The notes below the pieces were generated by a model, which saw only the letters and a list, made by a program, of their open reading frames with translations, was not told where the DNA came from and searched no databases. Source: Tritrichomonas musculus (lineage: Eukaryota > Parabasalia > Tritrichomonadida > Tritrichomonadidae). From it: a stretch of 64,000 nucleotides of DNA. The stretch is taken from NCBI GenBank assembly GCA_039105265.1, contig JAPFFF010000003.1:1612001-1676000 (forward strand). Reading direction: 5' to 3'. Below, one piece after another: positions 20,241-30,790 of the stretch. Within the stretch, counting starts at the first letter, position 1. The number at the start of each line of letters is the position of its first letter. Both the position numbers and the translations under genes were made by a program.

Positions 20241-21458
20241 ATGTCATCAAGAAGAAATCGAAAAACTTTCAATCCTGGTAAAACCCTCGGAAATTACTCT
20301 GTGATGCGGCTTATTGGCCAAGGAGGTTATGGCGATATCTATGAATGCATTGATCTTACAAACCATCTATTCTATGCAATGAAGGTTGAGTCAACTAGCT
20401 GTAAAAAGCAAGGTTTAAAGCGTGAAATTGAGGTTATTCGTCATCTTCGCTCAAAATATTTCCCTCAGTTCATTTGTTATTCAGAAACGAGCAAATATCG
20501 TTTTCTCATCATGGAACTTTTCGGTCCTTCCTTTTCAGCACTTAGAAAGCATTTGTGGGATCATCGATTCCAAATTTCAACCGTCCTCAGAATGGGAATT
20601 GAAATGCTCAAATGCATAGAAAAAATGCATAGTCTCGGATATATTCATCGTGACATAAAACCTTCGAATTTTCTACTTCGAGCAAGTAGACGCCATCCAA
20701 TCGCCCTTATTGATTATGGTCTAAGTAGACCATACATCGATCCTGACACTCATCTCCCAGTTAAACAAAGGTCTAATCCCGGATTCGTTGGAACAACAAA
20801 ATATGCATCAATAAATGCTCATGAAGGAAAAGAACTCGGAAGAGTTGATGACTTATTTAGCTGGTTTTATTCTCTTATAGAAATGTGGGCTGGTAGACTT
20901 CCTTGGCCATCAACAAATGACAAAGAAGAAGTTTTCAACGCTAAATTATCAGCAGATGTTCCACAGTTCATACGCGGAATGCCAAAACAAATGACAAATA
21001 TTTACAGACTTATATCCAGACTCGGTCATGATGAAAAACCAAATTATCCTCTCATGTATTCATTTATGCTTGATGCAATGAGAGAAATTAATGCCACTTG
21101 GGACGATCCTTACGAGTGGGAAAGATATGATATCTCAGAAATTTCATCAATTTCTTTAACTCCACCTCCAAATGATCGTCCACGTATACCTGAAAATTTA
21201 CCTCCTCCAGAAATGCCTCCTATTGATATACAATCAATTCTTCCAGATAAAAATCAACGAAATGACAAAAACAAAAATGGTTTCAGATCAACTTTAATGA
21301 GTCCAATAAGCTCAAATAGTACTGTTAGTACTAGTACAATTAGTACAAGCACTATCAGCACAAGCACTGTTAGTAGCACTGTAAGCTCAGGAACAGCAAG
21401 TAGCAGTGGAAGACAGAAAAGATATTATGGTTCAGCATATAGATACAGGCCAACATAG
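20241..21458 (+). CDS. casein kinase 1 family protein kinase
   Basis: A 405-residue Ser/Thr kinase. Visible motifs are the glycine loop IGQGGYGDIY (25-34), lysine in YAMKVE (K48), the catalytic loop HRDIKPSN (136-143), DYG in place of DFG (158-160), and VGTTKYAS (183-190), which replaces the APE-type activation segment. These mark the CK1 group, closest in type to the TTBK/CK1-like kinases that are abundant in trichomonads. The catalytic residues are intact, so it should be active. After residue 300 the tail is Pro-rich and then a Ser/Thr repeat (STSTIST units) before a basic, Tyr-rich end (RYYGSAYRYR). Nothing indicates a membrane anchor, in contrast with the second CK1 kinase in this window. 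Substrate unknown. Confidence 0.93.
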   Translation: MSSRRNRKTFNPGKTLGNYSVMRLIGQGGYGDIYECIDLTNHLFYAMKVESTSCKKQGLKREIEVIRHLRSKYFPQFICYSETSKYRFLIMELFGPSFSALRKHLWDHRFQISTVLRMGIEMLKCIEKMHSLGYIHRDIKPSNFLLRASRRHPIALIDYGLSRPYIDPDTHLPVKQRSNPGFVGTTKYASINAHEGKELGRVDDLFSWFYSLIEMWAGRLPWPSTNDKEEVFNAKLSADVPQFIRGMPKQMTNIYRLISRLGHDEKPNYPLMYSFMLDAMREINATWDDPYEWERYDISEISSISLTPPPNDRPRIPENLPPPEMPPIDIQSILPDKNQRNDKNKNGFRSTLMSPISSNSTVSTSTISTSTISTSTVSSTVSSGTASSSGRQKRYYGSAYRYRPT

Positions 21459-21689
21459 AGAATTGATTGTAATATATAATATAAAAAGCTATAATGTGCA
21501 AAAATAGATTTGCAAACATATAGAATTAAAAATTTTTCTAAACATTAGCCTTTAAAATCTGGTTAATATATGTATATATATTCAATTTGATGTTTTGAAT
21601 ATATAATAATATGTAAAGAAGATTCCATTAATAGAATCTTTAGTGGATATTGTATGTGAAATTATGATTCATTATCACTTTAAATGTCA

Positions 21690-21762
21690 GTGCCACTGGC
21701 CCAATGGATAAGGCGTGTGCCTACGGAGCATGAGATTCTAGGTTCGAGTCCTGGGTGGCACG
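21690..21762 (+). tRNA. tRNA-Arg (anticodon ACG)
   Basis: The 73-base sequence folds as a cloverleaf. The 7-bp acceptor GTGCCAC/GTGGCAC is perfect. The D arm contains AATGGATAAGGC, typical of eukaryotic tRNA-Arg. The anticodon loop is CTACGGA with anticodon ACG at 21723-21725, and the T arm has TTCGAGT in its loop. The discriminator base is G and the CCA end is not encoded. There is no intron. It reads CGU codons (and CGC/CGA if A34 is deaminated to inosine). Confidence 0.95.
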
Positions 21763-21770
21763 TTTTTTTT
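21763..21770 (+). terminator. Pol III T-run terminator of tRNA-Arg
   Basis: Eight T residues directly follow the discriminator base of the tRNA, the usual RNA polymerase III stop. Confidence 0.85.
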
Positions 21771-21899
21771 CCATAAAGTTACATTTTTTGTTTATTTGTG
21801 ATATTTTCATAAATATAATAACATAAAATGCGAATGAAATACTTTTTGTTCTTTGAGCATCAATGAAAAAAAATTATTTTTTAATAATTAAAGAGATCA

Positions 21900-22400
21900 T
21901 CAACTTGCTGGAGGATTCTTTCCAGTATCTGGATAAGTATATCTCAGGCTATGAGCGTTTTCGCCATCTGCATAGTATCCTTCTTCAACTTTAACAAATT
22001 TGTATCCCAGCGTTTTCTTATATAAAATCTGACCAGCTCTATTCGTTTCTCTTACATGAAGATTAACATACTGTGCATTGTAGCATTCACGAAGTGTTTT
22101 GTGTGTATATGAGAGAAGTTTTGTTGCAATTCCAAGTTTTCTGTAGCCAGAATAAACTGCAACTGAAGTTATTGATCCATGAGGGCCAGCTTGTTTGTTT
22201 TTCTTATCGTCATCAACTTTTCCAAGAACATATCCAAGAATTTTGCCATGGCTATTTACTGCAACGTGAGCACCTTGTGGAGTTAATAAATAATGATAGA
22301 GCCAAAACCACATATGGTAATTTTCTGCGAGACAGTGAAGATTTGCATTTTGAAGTTGAATAAAATCTCCAATTTTAACGCGACGAAGACTGATAGGCAT
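21900..22400 (-). CDS. NAA10: N-terminal acetyltransferase A catalytic subunit (Naa10/ARD1)
   Basis: This 166-residue GNAT-fold enzyme matches Naa10 along its length. It has ISLRRVKIGDF at the start, the LAENY motif (24-28; LPENY in human), GYVLGKV (56-62), the acetyl-CoA loop RKLGIA (87-92), YVNLHVRETNRA, and KVEEGYYADGENAHSLR near the end. Naa10 with its auxiliary subunit Naa15 acetylates the alpha-amino group of nascent chains after Met removal (Ser, Ala, Thr and similar ends) at the ribosome. The length is that of the compact catalytic core; the long disordered tail of animal Naa10 is missing. The acetyl-CoA-binding and active-site segments look intact. Confidence 0.93.
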   Translation of the reverse strand: MPISLRRVKIGDFIQLQNANLHCLAENYHMWFWLYHYLLTPQGAHVAVNSHGKILGYVLGKVDDDKKNKQAGPHGSITSVAVYSGYRKLGIATKLLSYTHKTLRECYNAQYVNLHVRETNRAGQILYKKTLGYKFVKVEEGYYADGENAHSLRYTYPDTGKNPPAS

Positions 22401-22600
22401 TTTGATGATAATGGCTTATTTAAAAAAAATTCGATGTTTATTTGGCCTATCACGCATAAGAAAAAAAAAAAATAAATAAATAAATCAAAAATCACGAAAT
22501 TTCGTTTTTAAAAATAAAATAAGAAACATCTAAAATGATAATAACCAATTGTATGAATTGAAGTCCTTAATATGTATGATACATTTGCTTATATCACATT

Positions 22601-25600
22601 TCATTGGATATTAGCCATTACCGCATCAGGAGAAATAAGATATGTCATAAACTTGCCTTTACCTTTAAGATAAACTTCACCTCTAGGTTCAATAATATAT
22701 TCGCCTTCGTTTAAATATTTATATGTAGTATCTATGATCTGGATCTTCCCTGGGATATCTGTAGATTGTAATCTAGAAGCCACATTAATTGTATCACCAA
22801 TGATATCGAAAACTGGTTTATCAGTTCCAAGTACTCCTGCGATAAGTGGTCCATCTGTATTAACACCGACTCTCACACTCAAATTTGAATTTAATTTAAC
22901 ATTTATATCGTCTATCGAATTCAAACAATCAATAGCGAATTTAACTGTCTGATTTGCATGTTCATTCGGATTTTCGCCATTATTAAATAATCCAGCAGCA
23001 GCCATATAAACGTCTCCAATTAATTTAATCTTTAAGAGTAAATTATAATCATGAAGAAGACTATCAAAAGCAGAAAACAAAGTAGTTAAAGTGCCCATAA
23101 TTTCCTGAGGCGATAAATTTTTAGCATATTCACTAAATTTAACAACATCAATAAAAATGATTGTCGCATTAGGAACAGTAAAACAAATATCTTTTTCTCC
23201 TTGATTAATTCTCATTACAATATCTTGAGGTAATATATGATAAAGTAAGTTTTCTGATTTCATTTTAGCTTCTTCTGCAGCTTTTTGTCTTTTAATCAGA
23301 TTAGATTCATTTCGTAAAATGAAGACGTAACCACAGCTTGAAGTATTATCCTCGTATTGCATTTGGATTAATGTTAAATGTACTGGTACGAATTCGCCAC
23401 TATCAGTAACGCAAGTAACGTGATCTTCATGAACAGTTCTTTTTTGATTTTCTAAATCGACGATCATTTGGTTCTCAATTTGTTCAGCAACTTCTTCTGT
23501 AAATAATGACAAAATAGATTGACCTAAAACTTGTTCTGGTGTAAAACCAAGAACAGATGTAATTGCTGGATTGACCATTTCTACGTCACCGTTAGATGAT
23601 ACGATAAATGTTGCATCTTCAGATTTATGAATGATATTTCTGGAAACCGTCATAGCGGATGATTTTTCATCATTTTTCGAAAGAAGGAAATTCTTCAAAT
23701 CTTTATCAGCTACCATTGCATACGGAGGTATATGTTTAATTTGAGAGATAATAGCACGATAAGTAGAAGCCGATGAAGTTTTGAGAATAAAGCCGCCCAT
23801 GAATACGATAGCAGCCATAATCAATCCCAAAAGTAAGAACAACAAAGACATTTTTACAAGATCGTCATAATTCTTCTCAGCAAGTTGATCAATTCGTATA
23901 CAAGTATCTACGAATTTGTCAAAAAGATGAGAATTGAAAAGATGAATAAATTCATTCACATCGTCATGTTCTTTAAGGGTTCCATTATAAGCCTTTGGGA
24001 ATTGAGCGATAGGAACCAACAAGTCTTCCATTGATGATACTAAACGATCAGCTGAGCCACAACGATAACTTTCATGAAAGCTTCGAGTGGGACCGTCTAT
24101 AATACATTCTTCTTTAAAATTTATGTCGTCTAAAACAGAGTCAAAGCCATAAAAAGAAGGTACTTCGTCAGTACCTTTTAACAAGATAAGATTAGCACTA
24201 TTTAAAGCGATAGATGAATTAATAATAATATCAATTGCTCTTCTTCTATTAAGAAAAGTAGACATGTTGTCATCATTTAAAATAACAGCATAAAAAATCA
24301 TGTAAAAAAGATCTATTGATGCTGATAATCTATGTGCTGAATAATATGTCCAAACACTTAATAGGTCCATGTCTTTAATACTATTATTTGTATATTCTAG
24401 CATACCATAACAAAGTAATGATTGTGCTAATGCAAAAATGAAAAGTATAATTGTAATCCATACTTTTTCTGTAATACTTATGTGTGGTTGCATTGACTCT
24501 GTCCATGATATTTCTACATCTTTACGAATAGGAAGAATTGCATTCTCTTTAACTTGTCGATCTAATGAAGATAAAATTAAACTAATTCGATCTGCATGAA
24601 ATACGAAAAATACTGAGGATAATAAATAAGGTAAGAATGAAAAAATGAATAAAATTAATGGACAAATGATTTTCAATATATAATTGATATTAGATAAACT
24701 TTTTCCTCGATTTAATGTGTATTCTAAGAAATCATCATAAACGTAAGTCATTGCTTCCATTAATGTCATTTGATTTAAATTACTTTCACAAAATGGATTA
24801 TTTTTTAAGTAGTTTTGCTGATCTTCTGTTTGTTCCATTGTCAAAACATAAATTAAATAAAAAGAATAAGATATAATTTCTTTCATATTAGAAGCATGAC
24901 TCGCGATTTGTCTTCCTTTTCGACAAAATGTAATGTTAAGAGTATTTCCAATTAATCGTTCTACTAACGGATAAATGTTATCCTTAGAAGAATCAATTAA
25001 ATCAGTAACTTGAGTTAAGAATCCATTAAAAAGAACACGTGACCGATTTAAATTATTCAAAGAAACCATATTAAAATCATCAAAAGCAGTAATAAAATTT
25101 GGAATGAAATCATCTTCTTTTTCTTGTTTTTGATTCAACACAAACGGATCAAATTTGTCAATGGAATACAAATATTTAAATAAAACAACAACGTTTGATA
25201 TAATCGAACGAAAATGCGATCGGCAAAGATAATCTGTATATTTAACTGAATTCCTTCTCGTGAAATATTTTGATTCGATATCAAAATAAAGACAAATGTA
25301 AACTAAAAAACTAACTACAAAAGAAACTGCAGCCCAAAAAGGTAATAATGAAAAACTTGGATGTGAACGTTTCTTTAATGCTTGATCAGCAGCTAATCTA
25401 AGTCTTGATTTCGTCAAAATTTGAAAAGCATGTCTTTCTTGGAATTCAAGAGATGTCTCTGATTCAACAATCTCACTAACATTCGATGACTGACCAGTTA
25501 TTGAATATGTACTAGAAGAAGATGATTTAATATTACCTTTGGTTTTTAATATATTGCCCTTTTTGTCAATAAATCCTCGCTTCATATAAGCTGGGTAACT

Positions 25601-27337
25601 CCAAATTAAAGATCGGAAACTTGCGTCAATCGCAAAACTTAAATTACCTTGTTCAATCATTTCTGCTTTTTGCTTCATAACAACGGCATTATGATAATCA
25701 GCTACGCATTCAATTAAAAATGTCGCATACTCATCACATAATTTCGCTGAATTAGGATAATCACGAATAGTCTCAAGCCATAATGAATTAACACGATGTT
25801 CTTCTCGTGCAAGTACTTCAAAAAAGGCTGAATTGGCTTCTTGTGTTCGCCAAAATGAATGAACAAAAGAAATGCAACGTTCCGTTAAACTGCGAAGATT
25901 TGAAAGTCTATCGTTGGCATCTGATGATGATGAAGATTGTCGAAGTGTTTTGATACGATAGACCTGATATATTAGAAAACGATTAGCAAATGAAAGATCA
26001 GTTCGTGATGACAAAAGAGAAAAAAGATTATTTAGTTGTCGAAATTCAGAAGGAAAGAAAGAAATTAGTTGGATAACGGAACAAATGGCCGAGGTGGACT
26101 TATATGTACCGACAATATATCGCGTGAGTGACCAATTAAGAAAATATTCACACATTTCAGTAAATCCAACGTGCATATAAGTAATTGCTTTGGTTTGAGA
26201 GGAATCTAAGCCAAGTCCTTTGTAATATTCATGAAAATCATTTTCCGTAAATATTTGTTCTGGTGGGTTTTCTTGATTTTCTTGATTTTCTGCATTTTCT
26301 GTAACTTCTTTCTCTTGATGAATATGTAGAGCTTCACCGATTATCTTGTAGCGGTGACGAAAAAGAAAATAATTGACAATAACAGAAACTATAAAGAAAA
26401 TTAGTGGCCATGTTAAACCTAATATTATATGTTTATCGTTGGATAAAAACATAAATATAAAGCATATATCTGTAAGAATTTCCGTGGAAACAACGGATGA
26501 ATGAATTATATTGGTCCTTTTATGATGATATGGAAGAGTTATATATAATATGTAATAAACAAATACAAATGATATCAAATGAACAATTATAAATATTACT
26601 AACGTGTATAAAGGGAATCCGTAAAAAATATTAGAAAATAGATTCGCCAGGCAATTAATTGATAGGATACATGTAGGCATTGTCATATCAAACGCGGAAA
26701 ATGCGGTAAATGTTATGCATGAAGAATGCATTATTGTTGCATTGCCATAAATAAAAACTATAAAAAAATAAATGAAAAGTATAAAACTAACAATGATGTA
26801 TGCCCAATAAAATAATTTTTTTGTCTGTATCAGAAAGTATAAAGAAGCATTGAATGAAACTGACGATATATAAGTTAAAATTGGTGTCAAACATTCTATG
26901 AAGAACCTCGCTGTAAATAGTCCCCATTTAAAAAATCTGCGGTTTTTAACATAAAAAAATACTTGAGTAAAATATAATAGAAAAGTTAGAATTCCAAATA
27001 CTATAGTAATCAAAAAAACAGCAAGGAGACCGGAATCTGTTGGTGGAGAATTGATAAACCAAAGTATTGATGATATAATCGATAAAGATTTTGTATTTAT
27101 TCCTATTGATTCGTTATACCACTTATCCAACGATATCCATAAAGATGTTGAAACCAATTGAAAACAGTAAAAAACAGCGAATATTGAGGAAATTATAGAT
27201 GGAATTTTGCAAAGCTGAACCATTTGGTCAAAAAGCGGGAAAAGAAAATCTATTTTAGCGTACTTTCCTTGTATAAGTAGATGTCGAGTCCCAAACCTGT
27301 CGTTATCAGCGACAGATCGAGATAGGGACTGATCCAT
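22601..27337 (-). CDS. multi-pass membrane adenylyl cyclase with PAS domain
   Basis: A 1,578-residue protein. The first ~360 residues contain a cluster of hydrophobic membrane spans. A helical soluble segment, further membrane spans near residues 680-720, 880-920, 980-1010 and 1160-1190, and then cytosolic domains follow. A PAS domain lies at about 1241-1350 (NGDVEMVNPAI, GFTPEQVLG). The linker LLYHILPQDI leads to a class III cyclase domain at about 1391-1570, with both metal-binding Asp (FIDVVKF and LIGDVYMAA). Lys in LKIKLIGD and Asp in FDIIGDTINVASR are the adenine-specifying positions, where guanylyl cyclases have Glu and Cys. I therefore predict cAMP synthesis, with the single domain acting as a homodimer. 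This architecture is expanded in trichomonads. The neighbour on the same strand is a PKA regulatory subunit, the cAMP receptor. Confidence 0.9.
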   Translation of the reverse strand: MDQSLSRSVADNDRFGTRHLLIQGKYAKIDFLFPLFDQMVQLCKIPSIISSIFAVFYCFQLVSTSLWISLDKWYNESIGINTKSLSIISSILWFINSPPTDSGLLAVFLITIVFGILTFLLYFTQVFFYVKNRRFFKWGLFTARFFIECLTPILTYISSVSFNASLYFLIQTKKLFYWAYIIVSFILFIYFFIVFIYGNATIMHSSCITFTAFSAFDMTMPTCILSINCLANLFSNIFYGFPLYTLVIFIIVHLISFVFVYYILYITLPYHHKRTNIIHSSVVSTEILTDICFIFMFLSNDKHIILGLTWPLIFFIVSVIVNYFLFRHRYKIIGEALHIHQEKEVTENAENQENQENPPEQIFTENDFHEYYKGLGLDSSQTKAITYMHVGFTEMCEYFLNWSLTRYIVGTYKSTSAICSVIQLISFFPSEFRQLNNLFSLLSSRTDLSFANRFLIYQVYRIKTLRQSSSSSDANDRLSNLRSLTERCISFVHSFWRTQEANSAFFEVLAREEHRVNSLWLETIRDYPNSAKLCDEYATFLIECVADYHNAVVMKQKAEMIEQGNLSFAIDASFRSLIWSYPAYMKRGFIDKKGNILKTKGNIKSSSSSTYSITGQSSNVSEIVESETSLEFQERHAFQILTKSRLRLAADQALKKRSHPSFSLLPFWAAVSFVVSFLVYICLYFDIESKYFTRRNSVKYTDYLCRSHFRSIISNVVVLFKYLYSIDKFDPFVLNQKQEKEDDFIPNFITAFDDFNMVSLNNLNRSRVLFNGFLTQVTDLIDSSKDNIYPLVERLIGNTLNITFCRKGRQIASHASNMKEIISYSFYLIYVLTMEQTEDQQNYLKNNPFCESNLNQMTLMEAMTYVYDDFLEYTLNRGKSLSNINYILKIICPLILFIFSFLPYLLSSVFFVFHADRISLILSSLDRQVKENAILPIRKDVEISWTESMQPHISITEKVWITIILFIFALAQSLLCYGMLEYTNNSIKDMDLLSVWTYYSAHRLSASIDLFYMIFYAVILNDDNMSTFLNRRRAIDIIINSSIALNSANLILLKGTDEVPSFYGFDSVLDDINFKEECIIDGPTRSFHESYRCGSADRLVSSMEDLLVPIAQFPKAYNGTLKEHDDVNEFIHLFNSHLFDKFVDTCIRIDQLAEKNYDDLVKMSLLFLLLGLIMAAIVFMGGFILKTSSASTYRAIISQIKHIPPYAMVADKDLKNFLLSKNDEKSSAMTVSRNIIHKSEDATFIVSSNGDVEMVNPAITSVLGFTPEQVLGQSILSLFTEEVAEQIENQMIVDLENQKRTVHEDHVTCVTDSGEFVPVHLTLIQMQYEDNTSSCGYVFILRNESNLIKRQKAAEEAKMKSENLLYHILPQDIVMRINQGEKDICFTVPNATIIFIDVVKFSEYAKNLSPQEIMGTLTTLFSAFDSLLHDYNLLLKIKLIGDVYMAAAGLFNNGENPNEHANQTVKFAIDCLNSIDDINVKLNSNLSVRVGVNTDGPLIAGVLGTDKPVFDIIGDTINVASRLQSTDIPGKIQIIDTTYKYLNEGEYIIEPRGEVYLKGKGKFMTYLISPDAVMANIQ

Positions 27338-28014
27338 ACAAGGAAGAAAAAAATAATTGAAAAATTGAGAATTTCTATAATTAAAATTCTACAAGTTTTC
27401 CTCTTCCATTATTTAATATTACTTGATATTACCATATTTTTTGATAAAATAATAATTTTATTGCATTATTTCATTTCAATCTTTTACATTATACCTATAT
27501 TAGAGAATATATTTATAATTTTTTATATCTTATTCAAAAAAAGCGTTGCAAATATCATCAACCATATTTTTTATTTGCTTTTTATTTTATAAATGTATTA
27601 TTAGTATGTTGTCTTTATTCAGTTTTCATTTTTTCTATAGAATTTTATAAATAATATCTGAAAAAATTCAATTTTAAATTGAAATTTTTTGTTTAGATTA
27701 TAGATTTAAAAAATACAGAAAATTAAAAAGAATTGAAAATTTACTTATTTGTATTATATTGAATATATTTATTACCAAATAATTATTATTAATTATGAAG
27801 ATGATAATAAAATAATAATGAATATTTGTAAATTGAAAAATTAAAAAATTTTATGATGAAGTCGTTTAAAATTTCAGAAGAAAAAAACTGAGATTTCCAG
27901 AATTTGAAAATAAAAAAATAAAGGTTAATTCCAAGCTAAAAAAGCAAAGCTTCTATTATGTAAACGTATATTTTATTATTAACTATTTCATAATTTATTT
28001 GTTCTTATTATTTA
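27338..28014. other. AT-rich intergenic region
   Basis: The region lies between the cyclase and the PKA regulatory subunit gene, both on the minus strand. An open frame on the plus strand just upstream of the cyclase codes only a low-complexity Ile/Phe/Leu string and is not credible as a gene. It should hold the cyclase promoter and the 3' end of the upstream transcript. Confidence 0.5.
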
Positions 28015-29193
28015 TTATTTATTATCTGTTTTTGAATTATAATTTTTCATATTCTCCTGGAATATTTGAGAGCATGGGCCGAGTAATCTGTGAAATGATT
28101 TTTGATCTAATTTAATTAGTTTGACAACGCCAATTGCAATAATAGTTGCCTGCCTGGTTGTATTTTCAAGCAGAGCTATTTCGCCAAAGTAACTACCTTG
28201 TTGTAGAATACCAATTTCCTTTTCTTCTGTATCTCCTTCTTCTTTTTTAAATATTTTGCATTCACCCTTTAATATAATAAAGAATTCGTCACCAGGATCA
28301 CCTTGTTTTACAATAACTTCATCTGGTTTTGTAGTAACTTCTTGTAAAGCATCTGCAACAAGAAGAATTTCATAATCCTTAAGTACTTTTAATAATTTAA
28401 TGTTTTTGAGAAGTTGTCGATATAATTGACGTTTCTTTCCATGTTCTTCTTTAAGAAGATAGAGATATGTTGTTTGATCTATTGCCCAGCATACCACATC
28501 ACCATCGGCAATGACAGTGGCTGCTCTTGTAGACCCACTAATTAAAGCTAATTCTCCAAAATATTGTCCAGCAGTTGATTGAGCAACTACTTCATCTACG
28601 CCTTTCTGATTTTTCTTATAAATAATGCAATGGCCTTTTTCTATGATATAAAAATTATCGGGTGCTTCACCTTCTTTAATAATAACATCTTTGTCATGGT
28701 ACTCTTTCTTAAACATTGCAGAAACAAGATTTCTATGTTGATCTTCGGTAAGAAAAGAAAATAAATCAACTTTATGTGTTGCTTCTAGTAAAGCATTAAA
28801 TGTAGATTCATCTTTTGGAACGTGTTTAATTTCAATTTGAGTTGAAGAAGTAAGACGGCTGGATATAACATGGCGTCGTTTGAATCCTTGGCTGGCTTCT
28901 TTGAGGACGTTTGGAGATATTGCGCTTTGTCTTCGGCCAGCACTTTTTGGAGCGATCATAGATGGCATATGGCTAGATGTTCCTGGCTGAGCACCTCTAC
29001 CATAGCTGGGGAAAGATTCTGTTGAATTAATATCTCGACCAAAGGTTGTTAATAAATTAACAATATGTCTTTCGATATTATCAGGGCGAGTTTCGAGAAG
29101 CGACATTACAATGCGATTGAGAACACCTTTGACATTTTTTTGTTCAAGATATTCTTCTGGAGAAAGTAGTTGATTGGGTCTTTTCTGGTACAT
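28015..29193 (-). CDS. cAMP-dependent protein kinase regulatory subunit (RII-like)
   Basis: The first ATG is at 29193 (392 residues); the open frame runs further upstream only through a TTG. Residues about 13-50 resemble the dimerisation/docking helix pair. The pseudosubstrate/inhibitor site is RRQS (87-90), an RRxS of the RII type that can be phosphorylated by the catalytic subunit. Two cyclic-nucleotide-binding domains follow. The first has a full phosphate-binding cassette, FGELALISGSTRAATV; the second has FGEIALLENTTRQATI, which keeps the essential Glu and Arg but has Gln after the Arg. The R subunit holds PKA catalytic subunits inactive until cAMP binds. Its placement beside an adenylyl cyclase suggests shared signalling, though not co-transcription. 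Confidence 0.9.
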   Translation of the reverse strand: MYQKRPNQLLSPEEYLEQKNVKGVLNRIVMSLLETRPDNIERHIVNLLTTFGRDINSTESFPSYGRGAQPGTSSHMPSMIAPKSAGRRQSAISPNVLKEASQGFKRRHVISSRLTSSTQIEIKHVPKDESTFNALLEATHKVDLFSFLTEDQHRNLVSAMFKKEYHDKDVIIKEGEAPDNFYIIEKGHCIIYKKNQKGVDEVVAQSTAGQYFGELALISGSTRAATVIADGDVVCWAIDQTTYLYLLKEEHGKKRQLYRQLLKNIKLLKVLKDYEILLVADALQEVTTKPDEVIVKQGDPGDEFFIILKGECKIFKKEEGDTEEKEIGILQQGSYFGEIALLENTTRQATIIAIGVVKLIKLDQKSFHRLLGPCSQIFQENMKNYNSKTDNK

Positions 29194-30210
29194 ATAATGA
29201 TAGAAATTATTTAAAGTTAAATAATAAAGTAAAGCGTTTAAAAAAGAATTCAGCAAATAGTTAAGAAAATATCATCGTTAAGGTAAATAAATTTTCGTAT
29301 AAGAACGGTTGATTTTTAGAGAAATAAGTATTTTTAAATAATTCTTTTAGTATTGCAATATTCATTATTTTTTGTCATAATATTGTATTATGTTCACTTA
29401 TATATTCAATTGAATAAAAAAACCTTATATTTTAATAAAGCTTTTGAATTATATCATTCAAAAAATATTGAACAGAATTAAACAAAAATTTAAATTCTAC
29501 AATAAAAAGTTGATTTTTATTAAAATAAAAAAATAAATAATTTATTATATTTAATTATATAAAGCAAATATATATTATATAATAATCTTAGACATATCAA
29601 TTTAAAGATAAAAATCATTTATTTTGTAACGATATAATTAAAAAAGTTTTGAAAAAGTTTTATATATTTTAATTAACTTATTCAATTATTTCTATGAATT
29701 CAAAAAAAAGATTTCGGATTAAAAGAATTCAAATTTCTTGGATCTATATCTCTATACACAAATTTAAGAATAATTGATCTTTTTGGAATTATAATTTAAA
29801 TATTAATTTGTACTTTAATGTGAGATAGCTGTTGAATATGTTGTAAAAAATTGGTCCTTGAACGTTTATTTTTGTGAGAAGCTATCCGAAAAAGTTTACA
29901 TTTAAATGAATCTCAGATTTGTAATTCTGAACCTTTATTTTTCATATCAAATTTTACATTTTTATATATATCTGGAATGAGAATATGTCCTTTAATTTTC
30001 ATTTAGTGTTAAAAAAATCTGCACTATGTTTGAACTTTAAATATATGGCATGGATCAGAAATCATTTCTGTTTTGTAAGCGAGATTGAGCTCAATCTCAG
30101 CTTTTGGAGAGAAGTAATCGAAAGATAAAATAAGAAATGTATTGAAAATATTTATTTAAATAAATTGGCACATCATTTTATATTTCTCATAGCTATCAAA
30201 GAGAATAGTG
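29194..30210. other. AT-rich non-coding stretch with a short palindrome
   Basis: No gene is seen. It is very AT-rich. A perfect 18-bp palindrome (GAGATTGAGCTCAATCTC) lies at 30081-30098, and its arms extend by about 4 more pairs if one bulged A is allowed. Confidence 0.5.
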
Positions 30211-30229
30211 TTATTAGGAAATGGTATTT

Positions 30230-30790
30230 TATGACAAGTTTGATATTTATCTCATGTTAAAGATGAATTTATAGCAAATCTCATGAATGATTGTTAAACT
30301 GTTGATGAGATTAACGAAGCTTTATTTAAAAATAAACATGAAGTAGATGTCATTTATAGAAAGAAAAATGATTCTGATAGACAAGATTTGACTAAAACAG
30401 AAAATTAAAGTAATTGTCTCCCAAAAAGGTGGCACTATCCTTTCTTCTACATTTGAATATTATGAAGGAGCTCATTTGAAATGTTTTGTTGAGGATTTTC
30501 AAAAAGAAGTTCGCGCTATATACTATACTGATATAAGTAAAAAAAAAAAATTATATAATATAGCTTTAGATAATTCATATGATTTGATTCATTGTACAGA
30601 AGTTTTTTTGTAGCTCACGGAAACAGGTGAATTACAATTATAACATGGAATCAAGACGACAGATGCTTATTAAGGAGAGGAAGAATAACCATTTCTCATA
30701 AAAGGAATTGAAGAACCTTTTGATGCAGGTAATATTGCAATGAAGAATTATATAAAAGCTTAGATTATTATTTGAATGAGGTTATGCTTT
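30230..30790 (+). pseudogene. decayed protein-coding remnant, family unknown
   Basis: Two adjoining frames carry protein-like sequence broken by stops. The first reads up to about 30407 (contains VDEINEALFKNKHEVD and IYRKKNDSDRQDLTKTE). After a frame change the second continues with IKVIVSQKGGTILSSTFEY and on to LIKGIEEPFDAGNIAM. At least five in-frame TAA/TAG codons interrupt the second part. I do not recognise the family. It sits at the left edge of the mobile-element island. Confidence 0.5.

Noticed and set aside
27365-27592. 75-codon hydrophobic frame upstream of the cyclase
   Set aside because: Ile/Phe/Leu low-complexity reading of AT-rich DNA, on the opposite strand in a promoter region.
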